Of a DNA stretch of 64,000 nt, positions 20,788-26,885 are shown one piece after another. The stretch lies in assembly GCA_963700705.1 (NCBI GenBank), contig CAVOYQ010000001.1, forward strand, positions 124,001 to 188,000. The letters run 5' to 3'. This stretch comes from JAHEFT01 sp963700705 (lineage in GTDB: Bacteria; Pseudomonadota; Gammaproteobacteria; Xanthomonadales; SZUA-36). A program made the translations under genes and the position numbers. How positions within the stretch are numbered: position 1 is the stretch's first letter; each line of letters begins with the position of its first letter. The notes below the pieces were generated by a model. The model searched no databases, was not told the origin of the DNA, and saw only the letters and a list, made by a program, of their open reading frames with translations.

Positions 20788-20814
20788 ACACCCCGTGAAA
20801 GCGGGGTGTTTTTT
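20788..20814. terminator. Bidirectional rho-independent terminator
   Basis: Eight-base stem ACACCCCG / CGGGGTGT with loop TGAAAG, followed on the plus strand by six T and preceded by A-rich sequence that gives a T run on the minus strand. It sits between the convergent propeller gene (stop 20777) and the DUF3313 gene (stop 20830), and can serve both. Confidence 0.9.
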
Positions 20815-20829
20815 AGGGAACCTTAGAGC

Positions 20830-21504
20830 TTACGGCGCTGTGGAGCTGCGTGCTTCATCCAGGCGGTTGCGCAGATCCCTCGCCCAGCTTTGCAGCATCA
20901 GGCGGGCATCATGCCGGTTGGAGACGCTGTTGGTCCATTGCATGTAACCCCTGTCGGGCGCTTGTTTGCGGTCTGAAGCCGTGGCCAGCAGGTCGCCGGT
21001 AACGGAATCATAAAGTTCAAGTTTCAGCGTCATCCAGCCGGCTTGTCTCGTGTAACTGCGCTGCATTCCCGGTTGCGGTATGTCCGGTGCGTAGATATCG
21101 AGGTCGACGATTTGTGGGGAAATTCTCAGGACATTTTCGCCGCTTTCGTCAGTCATCTGGTAATCGCCATTACTGGTCAGTTCTTCGACGAAAACCTCGT
21201 TGAACAACGCAGACAGATCGGCCTTGATTCTCTCCATGTCGGAAGTCTTGACCTTCAGCATGTTCGGGTAGCGATTCTGGTCGCGCTGCCAGTTTTTGCG
21301 GAAGGCCACGGTGGCCTGGTCGAGCTGGATGCTGGTGTAAACACTCCAGTCAACGTCCGGGTCCGCGTATATTTCGCCCCGGCTGTCCTTTTCGACCAGT
21401 TGCAGGCCGTTCGGCAACCATTCGGGTGGTTCGGACCCCGCTAACGCCGAAGCTGAAAGCAGGCTTGCCGCCAGGATTGCCACTATCATGTTCCCGTTCA
21501 TCAT
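20830..21504 (-). CDS. DUF3313 secreted protein
   Basis: A 224-residue exported protein with signal peptide (residues 1-22, ending SALAGS). The rest matches DUF3313: LQLVEKDSRGEIYADPDVDWSVY, then a mixed alpha/beta domain with LRISPQIVDLDIYAPD and LKLELYDSVTGDLLATASDRK. DUF3313 proteins are usually lipoproteins related in fold to GNA1162/LptE-like envelope proteins; here no lipobox Cys is seen, so it is probably soluble periplasmic. The ATG at 21504 has GAGGAG six bases upstream. Function unknown. Confidence 0.8.
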   Translation of the reverse strand: MMNGNMIVAILAASLLSASALAGSEPPEWLPNGLQLVEKDSRGEIYADPDVDWSVYTSIQLDQATVAFRKNWQRDQNRYPNMLKVKTSDMERIKADLSALFNEVFVEELTSNGDYQMTDESGENVLRISPQIVDLDIYAPDIPQPGMQRSYTRQAGWMTLKLELYDSVTGDLLATASDRKQAPDRGYMQWTNSVSNRHDARLMLQSWARDLRNRLDEARSSTAP

Positions 21505-21555
21505 CGTCTTCTCCTCTGGGAGTCACTGATCATGAATATGATATCAGCAGATATC

Positions 21556-21638
21556 GTGGCCGGTAACAGTGGAAACGGAAGAGCCATCGCCTGTTGAAGT
21601 CGATGGCTGGCGAAGTCTGTTTCCCTGTTACCGGCCAC
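21556..21638. repeat. 83-base nested inverted repeat
   Basis: Outer arms of about 20 bases (21556-21576 and 21619-21638, beginning GTGGCCGGTAACA and ending TGTTACCGGCCAC) enclose a second perfect hairpin, GCCATCG at 21582-21588 against CGATGGC at 21601-21607. It begins six bases beyond the peroxiredoxin stop and lies before the DUF3313 gene on the same strand. No T run follows, so it is not a classical terminator; it may be a transcript-stabilising structure or a small mobile palindrome. Confidence 0.7.
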
Positions 21639-21644
21639 CGGGTG

Positions 21645-22181
21645 CTATCTGGATTTCAAATGGTTGAGCATGGTATCCGCATCGCTGACTTCAAACGGGT
21701 CGGCCGGGCAGTTGTCGCATTTCCCGGCTTCTGAAAACAGCGCGGTAACCCGGCCGTCTTCCACCAGCATGGAATATCTCCAGGACCTTTCACCAAAGCC
21801 GACGTTGTCCTTGCGGACCAGCATACCCATCAGGCGGGTAAATTCACCGCTGCCGTCAGGAAGCAATTTCACCTTCTCGACGCCCTGGTGCCGGCCCCAC
21901 TGGAACATCGTGAACGCGTCATTGACACTCAGGCAATAGATTTCATCGATTCCCAACTGCTTGAACTCGTCGTACTTCGCTTCGAATCCGGGCAGGTGCG
22001 TGCTGGAGCAGGTGGGGGTGAATGCCCCGGGCAGGGCAAAAACCACGACCTTTTTGCCGGCAAAGATATCTTCGGAACTCACGTCCTGCCAGCGGAAAGG
22101 ATTTGGTCCTTCCACAGACTCGTCGCGAACCCGGGTTTTGAAAGTGACTTTAGGTACAGCCATGGTAAGTGATTGAGACAT
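21645..22181 (-). CDS. Peroxiredoxin, Prx5 family
   Basis: Thiol peroxidase reducing H2O2 and organic peroxides in the cytoplasm. The 178-residue product begins at the ATG at 22181, chosen for the AGGAG nine bases upstream. The peroxidatic Cys lies in PGAFTPTCSSTHLPGF (about residue 61); the Trp/Arg partner lies in GERSWRYSMLVEDG. A second pair, KCDNCPADPFEVS, provides the possible resolving Cys. No glutaredoxin domain is fused here, though the cysteine synthase at 30952 carries one. Confidence 0.92.
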   Translation of the reverse strand: MSQSLTMAVPKVTFKTRVRDESVEGPNPFRWQDVSSEDIFAGKKVVVFALPGAFTPTCSSTHLPGFEAKYDEFKQLGIDEIYCLSVNDAFTMFQWGRHQGVEKVKLLPDGSGEFTRLMGMLVRKDNVGFGERSWRYSMLVEDGRVTALFSEAGKCDNCPADPFEVSDADTMLNHLKSR

Positions 22182-22342
22182 TTGTCGTACTCCTGTGAAG
22201 TTGGGGCAATCATAGTAGTCGCATTCCAATAAGTAAAATCGATTGTAAATATACAATCCATAGTCATAGTCAATGGTTTGGCTTTTTTATTTTTTGATCT
22301 CTGTTACATTAAGCCCTTCGTACCTAAACAGGGGAGAATTGC

Positions 22343-23621
22343 TTGGCAACTTCTCAGGCGATCACGCCACCGCGGCTGAGCCAGGAAGCCCTGGCCCGAA
22401 TTCTTGACGTCACGCAAAAACTGGCGCAGCCGAGTGACCTGATGCACATGCTGGCCGAGGTGGTCGAAGCGGGTGAGTCGGTTCTGTCGGCAGACAAGGG
22501 CGCGGTCTGGCTTTATGACGCTACCCGGGATGACCTCACCATGAGAGTGCCTGAACTCAAACCTGCGCCGCGGTTAAGGGCTGGAGAAGGTTTGGCCGGT
22601 GAATGCCTGTCGAGTCGTGAAATCATCAATGTCGCCGATGCCTATGACGATCCCCGTTTCAGCAGATCGGTCGACAAGGCAACGGGATACAAGACCCATT
22701 CTGTACTGAACGTGCCGCTTTTGGGCTGGGAAATGCAGCCGGTCGGCGTGCTCCAGCTGTTGAACAAACATGCCGGTGTTTTCGACGAAAGTGATGAACT
22801 CCTGGCCGCCACGCTGGCGGCGCAGTGCGCGGTCGCGTTGCAACGCGCCCAGTTGACCGAAGCCCTGGTGCTGAAGGAACGGCTTGACGAGGAAGTATCA
22901 CTGGCGCGGGAAATACAGATGAGCACCCTGCCGACCGAAATGCCACTGCGTGCCGGGCTATGACGTACACGGCCACTTTGTGCCTACCGGGCACGCGGGC
23001 GGCGATTTGTTTGATCTCGTGGTGCTGGACGGCCAATTGTTCATCCTGATGGGAGACGCAACCGGCCATGGCTTCGGCCCCGCGTTGTCGGCAACCCAGA
23101 TGCAGGCGATGTTGCGGGTGGCGTTTCGGTGCGGGGCTTCGCTCGATCAAGCCTATCTCCACGTCAATAACCAATTGGCGGAGGACTTGCCTGACGATCG
23201 CTTCATCACGGCTTTCATAGGTTTTCTCGACCCCCGGGAGCATACCATCCGTTTTCATTCCGGGGGGCAGGGGCCCATTTTGCATTTCCGGGCGGCAGAT
23301 GAAAGCTGCGAATGGCACCGGCCCACTACGTTTCCGGTCGGTATCATGGAGTTGGAGGATATGACCGAGTCTCACACGCTGAGAATGGACCCTGGTGACG
23401 TGCTGGTATTATTATCTGACGGCATTTACGAATACGAAAGCAAACAGGGTGTGCCGATGGGCGAGGAGCGGGTGGCGGGTCTTCTCAATTATCATCACCG
23501 CTTGCCTATGGCCCAACTGAGCAAACAGATTCTGAGCGCAACGTATGAACACGGCGAAGGCGTGCCCCAGCAGGATGATATTACCCTTGTCCTGTTAAGG
23601 CGCCTTCCAGGGGAGAAATGA
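22343..23621 (+). CDS. GAF-domain PP2C phosphatase (RsbU-like), frameshifted
   Basis: Cytoplasmic phosphatase that would dephosphorylate the STAS protein encoded two genes on and so start a partner-switching cascade. The TTG start at 22343 has GGGGAGAA upstream. Residues about 25-175 form a GAF sensor domain; then a short linker, EVSLAREIQMSTLPTEMP, precedes the SpoIIE/PP2C domain with GHAGGDLFDL and FILMGDATGHG (metal-binding Asp residues) and LLSDGIYEY, QQDDITLVLL. The frame changes near 22950: dropping one C gives MPLVPGYDVHG, the family reading. The stop overlaps the ATG of the kinase gene. What the GAF domain senses is unknown. Confidence 0.88.
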
Positions 23622-24028
23622 TGCAAAAAAAATACAGCCGGAGTTTTGATCAGATCCAGGAAATCGTTGCGGACACAGAGCAGTTTTTCGCGGCCAATAA
23701 CATCGATGAATCGCTGCGGATGAAAGTTGACCTCTCGCTCGAGGAACTGTTTGTCAACATGGTCAATTACAATACGGAAACGGACAGGGATATCCTGATC
23801 GAGATGAATGCAATCGACGGGGGCATCGAAGTCAGCCTGACCGATTTTGATGTCGAGAGGTTTGATCCGACGCTGGCTCCGGACGTAGATATCGATGCGC
23901 CCCTGGCCGTGCGCAGCCCCGGGGGGCTGGGACTCTACCTGGTCCTGAAAATGGCCGATTCAATAAACTATCAATACCAGGATCGGAAGAGCAAAATCAC
24001 TTTCACCAACAGCGTTGCGGCGGAGTAG
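23618..24028 (+). CDS. RsbW-like serine kinase/anti-sigma (HATPase)
   Basis: A 136-residue GHKL ATPase of the RsbW/SpoIIAB type. The N box is in LSLEELFVNMVNY (about residues 44-56) and the G box in SPGGLGLYLV (about 98-107). In known modules such a kinase phosphorylates its STAS partner and binds either that or its output protein. The start overlaps the phosphatase stop, and the STAS gene follows after seven bases, so the three form one transcription unit. No sigma-B-type factor is present; the output could be the adjacent ECF system or another protein (inference). Confidence 0.9.
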   Translation: MMQKKYSRSFDQIQEIVADTEQFFAANNIDESLRMKVDLSLEELFVNMVNYNTETDRDILIEMNAIDGGIEVSLTDFDVERFDPTLAPDVDIDAPLAVRSPGGLGLYLVLKMADSINYQYQDRKSKITFTNSVAAE

Positions 24029-24035
24029 GTAAAGG

Positions 24036-24326
24036 ATGTTTGAGATTGGTTTCAAGGAAAGCGGTGAAATAGCCGTCAGCGGCCGGCTGGATGCGGCGCA
24101 GGCCGCCCGGGCCCAGGAGTTCCTCGATGGCCTGGAAGGCCGCTGCGTGATCGATATGGAACAACTGGAATACGTATCAAGCGCCGGGCTCGGGGTGCTG
24201 CTTCGCACCCACAAGCGATTGATGACCGGCGACGTTGGCCTGGAATTAATCAATGTAAACAAGCATATAGCAGATATCTTTCGCTATTCCGGGTTTGACA
24301 AATTGTTCGTTATAACCACTTTGTGA
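24036..24326 (+). CDS. STAS-domain anti-sigma antagonist
   Basis: A 96-residue single STAS domain, the RsbV/SpoIIAA type. The phosphorylation site is in YVSSAGLGVLLR; Ser48 lies in the position of the phosphoserine of SpoIIAA. Phosphorylated by the kinase at 23618 and dephosphorylated by the GAF-PP2C protein, it would set the state of the switch. Third gene of the module; 48 bases separate its stop from the ECF sigma gene on the same strand. Confidence 0.92.
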   Translation: MFEIGFKESGEIAVSGRLDAAQAARAQEFLDGLEGRCVIDMEQLEYVSSAGLGVLLRTHKRLMTGDVGLELINVNKHIADIFRYSGFDKLFVITTL

Positions 24327-24346
24327 GTATATTTTTGAATTCTTCT

Positions 24347-24375
24347 CCAACTTTTTTCCCGACGAGCAGTAGTTA
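24347..24375 (+). promoter_or_regulatory. Shared 29-bp motif, copy 1 (before ECF sigma gene)
   Basis: CCAACTTTTTT, ten unlike bases, then AGTAGTTA. The same two blocks with the same ten-base gap occur at 25704-25732. CCAACTT with its AAC core resembles a -35 element of ECF promoters, and GTAGTTA would be the -10 with 16 bases between CCAACTT and GTAGTTA or so. In this copy the second block ends on the A of the sigma start codon, so a transcript from it could not carry that ATG in the usual way. This makes a promoter role for copy 1 uncertain. Confidence 0.5.
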
Positions 24376-24917
24376 TGAACAATGAAAGTCGGGATCAGGC
24401 GCTTGTCGAGAGATGTAAGCGTGGTGACCGAAAAGCGCTCGAAGCGTTGGTTGGGCATTATGAAAAGCCCGTATTCAACGCCGCTTACCGGATTCTTGGA
24501 AATCCGGACGACGCCGCCGATGCAACACAGGTGGTGTTCATGAAGGCCTTCGAGCACCTGGGTCAATACGACCCCAAATATAAATTTTTCAGTTGGATAT
24601 ATCGAATTGCAGTCAATGAAGCCATCAACCAACTCAAGCACGGCAGAAATCAGCAACCATTGGATGAGACCGAGGTTGCCGGAACCCGCAGCCCGGAAGC
24701 AAACGTCGAAGCCGACGATTTGTACCGGGAAATTCAGGACGGGCTGATGAGACTTTCGGAGGACTATCGCACCGTGATCGTATTACGTCATTTTTCGGAG
24801 TGCAGTTACCAGCAAATCAGCGAGATTCTGCAAATTCCGGAAAAGACGGTTAAATCACGGCTCTACTCGGCTCGGCAAGTCATGAAAGAGACATTGCAGA
24901 GTCGGGGCGTGTATTAA
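24375..24917 (+). CDS. ECF RNA polymerase sigma factor (RpoE-like)
   Basis: A 180-residue ECF sigma factor. Region 2 (about residues 20-90) includes the YRILGNPDDAADATQVVFMKAFEHL and SWIYRIAVNEAINQLK stretches; region 4 (about 120-175) includes YRTVIVLRHFSECSYQQIS and the DNA-recognition helix IPEKTVKSRLYSARQ. It lacks any extra C-terminal domain. The next gene, 15 bases on, encodes a membrane anti-sigma factor, the normal pairing. The shared motif before it and before the repeat-protein gene suggests that the latter belongs to its regulon. Confidence 0.93.
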   Translation: MNNESRDQALVERCKRGDRKALEALVGHYEKPVFNAAYRILGNPDDAADATQVVFMKAFEHLGQYDPKYKFFSWIYRIAVNEAINQLKHGRNQQPLDETEVAGTRSPEANVEADDLYREIQDGLMRLSEDYRTVIVLRHFSECSYQQISEILQIPEKTVKSRLYSARQVMKETLQSRGVY

Positions 24918-24932
24918 CAGGGGTATGAGAAC

Positions 24933-25683
24933 ATGCTGGAAGAACGCACGTTAAACCTGATCAACGCCGATGTCGATGGCGAATTGACGTCCGCTGAAAA
25001 GCAGGAGCTTGACAGCATCCTGGAATCGTCTTCGGAAGCTCGTGCGATGCGGGCTGAGTTGCTGAAGTTGAGCAATATTCTGGAGAGTGTGCCCGAGCAA
25101 ACTCCGCCGCCGGATCTTTCCGGCCGGATACTCGGGCAACTGGCGCCCGCGCGAACAGCCGCGAGGTTTTCCCTGGCAGGGTTTTTCGCTTCCTTTCAAC
25201 CCGTAACAACCGGCCTGGCTTTTGCCGCTGGTCTGTTGTTGACGGTTGGCTATTACGAGATGTCTCCACAGAGGTTCATCTTCCCTGGATACCGCCGGAA
25301 TGGTGGGCACCATGGTGGCCGGCCAGAACAACGGGCTGAATTTATTGGAAAATAACCTATACTTTTCAAGTGACGACTTTTCCGGTTCGGTGTCGCTGAG
25401 CGAGAACAACGGACTGTACATTTTGAATTTTGATCTCGATTCCAGGGATCGGCAGGAGATCAAGGTTGGCCTGGAGTCAACGGGCCTGGCGTTTGGCGGA
25501 TTCGCGGAAACCCCGGGAATGTCCGACAAAGTGGTAGACACGGTAGTAATCTCGGGGGGGACTCTGCGTGTGGTAAGCCAGGGAAGGCAGCAGTTTGCAG
25601 TATTCCTGCGAGGAAACAGCCCTCAACAGGCTGTAGCGGCAGAGCTTATTACCATAGATATTTCTAACGATGCTGAATCGTAG
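24933..25683 (+). CDS. Membrane anti-sigma factor, frameshifted
   Basis: Partner of the ECF sigma factor. Residues 1-70 match anti-sigma N-terminal domains (LNLINADVDGELTSAEKQEL), but the zinc-binding His and Cys residues are absent. A single membrane helix follows at about 89-106 (TGLAFAAGLLLTVGYY). The frame then changes near 25272: MSPQ joins GSSSLDTAGMVGTMV, after which about 130 residues form a periplasmic, beta-rich domain ending at 25683. Such an architecture suits release by regulated proteolysis, and a PrsW-type protease is encoded four kilobases downstream. Confidence 0.8.
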
Positions 25684-25703
25684 AATATTTTTTTAGCGGC
25701 TCA

Positions 25704-25732
25704 CCAACTTTTTTTCGGGCCCAGAGTAGTTA
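25704..25732 (+). promoter_or_regulatory. Shared 29-bp motif, copy 2 (before repeat-protein gene)
   Basis: CCAACTTTTTT, ten bases, AGTAGTTA, identical in layout to 24347-24375. Here the second block ends 71 bases before the ATG at 25804, a suitable distance for a promoter with a short leader, and the ribosome site AGGAGAGAG lies just before that ATG. Probably the ECF-dependent promoter of the repeat-protein gene (inference). Confidence 0.6.
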
Positions 25733-25803
25733 CTGTTAAACCTGCAATCCAAAAGCAGTTTGGCACGCAGAGTTTCGTTGAAAGTGAAAACCAGGAGAGA
25801 GAG

Positions 25804-26742
25804 ATGAATTTCAAACAGTCAGGTAATGCAAAGGTATGGTTGCTGATCACCACGCTAGCCGTGGTTGCCGGTGCCGTCATGTACGTCAGCAAAATTTATC
25901 CGCCGGACGCCGAGCAATCTGCAGGAACCATCGTTCCGGCGCAGCGCTATGGCGCCAGCCAGATCAGCAGTGAAGATGTGGTCCTGGGCGCCGAGTCGCG
26001 CACCGTATCCAATGCGGTAGGTTCATCTTTTGACCAGGTTGATGGTGCAGCCAACGCTTCCGATGGCCGTAATGCTTCCGATGGCCGTAATGCCTCCGAT
26101 GGCCGTAATGCCTCCGATGGCCGTAATGCCTCCGATGGCCGTAATGCCTCCGATGGCCGTAATGCCTCCGATGGCCGTAATGCCTCCGATGGCCGTAACG
26201 CCTCCGATGGCCGCAATGCCTCCGATGGCCGTAATGCCTCCGATGGCCGCAATGCCTCCGATGGCCGCAATGCCTCCGATGGCCGCAATGCCTCCGATGG
26301 CCGCAACGCCTCCGATGGCCGCAATGCCTCCGATGGCCGCAATGCCTCCGATGGCCGCAATGCCTCCGATGGCCGCAATGCCTCCGATGGCCGCAATGCC
26401 TCCGATGGCCGCAATGCCTCCGATGGCCGCAATGCCTCCGATGGCCGCAATGCCTCCGATGGCCGCAATGCCTCCGATGGCCGCAATGCCTCCGATGGCC
26501 GCAATGCCTCCGATGGTCGCAATGCCTCCGATGGTCGCAATGCCTCCGATGGCCGCAATGCCTCCGATGGCCGCAATGCCTCCGATGGCCGCAATGCCTC
26601 CGATGGCCGCAATGCCTCCGATGGCCGCAATGCCTCCGATGGCCGCAATGCCTCCGATGGCCGCAATGCCTCCGATGGCCGCAATGCCTCCGATGGCCGC
26701 AATGCCTCCGATGCTTCAAACGCTTCAGACTCGCATAACTAG
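25804..26742 (+). CDS. Membrane-anchored NASDGR hexapeptide-repeat protein
   Basis: A 312-residue protein. Residues 11-29 form one membrane helix (VWLLITTLAVVAGAVMYV) after a short basic start, so the rest faces the periplasm or is exported. Residues 30-83 are a linker. Residues 84-299 are 36 perfect copies of NASDGR, followed by the degenerate NASDAS and NASDSHN. The repeat has no hydrophobic residue, so it should be extended or disordered; each unit has equal acid and base, giving no net charge. NAS is a sequon by sequence, though the extended bacterial D/E-X-N-X-S/T form is not met. Function is unknown. It lies between an anti-sigma gene and a secreted peptidase gene. Confidence 0.85.
   Translation: MNFKQSGNAKVWLLITTLAVVAGAVMYVSKIYPPDAEQSAGTIVPAQRYGASQISSEDVVLGAESRTVSNAVGSSFDQVDGAANASDGRNASDGRNASDGRNASDGRNASDGRNASDGRNASDGRNASDGRNASDGRNASDGRNASDGRNASDGRNASDGRNASDGRNASDGRNASDGRNASDGRNASDGRNASDGRNASDGRNASDGRNASDGRNASDGRNASDGRNASDGRNASDGRNASDGRNASDGRNASDGRNASDGRNASDGRNASDGRNASDGRNASDGRNASDGRNASDGRNASDASNASDSHN
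26053..26700 (+). repeat. 18-bp tandem repeat, 36 copies
   Basis: Consensus AATGCCTCCGATGGCCGC, 648 bases, no length variation. Copies 1 and 2 have GCT for Ala, copies 1-8 and 10 end CGT, copies 26 and 27 have GGT for Gly, copies 1, 9 and one near 26305 start AAC; the remainder are identical. The clustering of variants toward the 5' end and the identity of most 3' copies indicate recent expansion. Because the period is a multiple of three, other frames on both strands are also open across the array; those are not genes. Confidence 0.97.
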
Positions 26743-26770
26743 TATGTAAGTGGTTGGGGGAACTCTCCGA

Positions 26771-26806
26771 AAAAGATCGCCGGGTAAGAACCGGCGATCT
26801 TTTTTT
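26771..26806 (+). terminator. Rho-independent terminator after repeat gene
   Basis: Nine-base perfect stem GATCGCCGG / CCGGCGATC, extended by A-T pairs, with loop GTAAGAA and a run of eight T. It lies 29 bases after the repeat-protein stop and before the peptidase gene, so the latter needs its own promoter or depends on read-through. Confidence 0.92.
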
Positions 26807-26885
26807 ATTTACTCTGGATGAATGTTGTAAATTTCCGAGGCGTCAACGCATAGTAAGGGCCAGCTTTGAGGGAGAGTCATTGCAG

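Noticed and set aside
22343..24326. Treating the partner-switch genes as regulators of a sigma-B factor
   Set aside because: No sigma-B type factor is present; the only sigma gene is an ECF with its own anti-sigma.
26053..26700. CRISPR array
   Set aside because: Units are contiguous, 18 bases, coding and without spacers; no cas genes nearby.
25947..26749. Long open frames on the minus strand and in another plus frame across the tandem array
   Set aside because: They arise because the repeat period of 18 is a multiple of three; they have no ribosome site and encode only PSEALR, HRRHCG or AAMPPM type runs.
26754..26885. Longer N-terminus of the HExxH protein from 26754
   Set aside because: It would translate across the terminator at 26771-26806 and bury the signal peptide.
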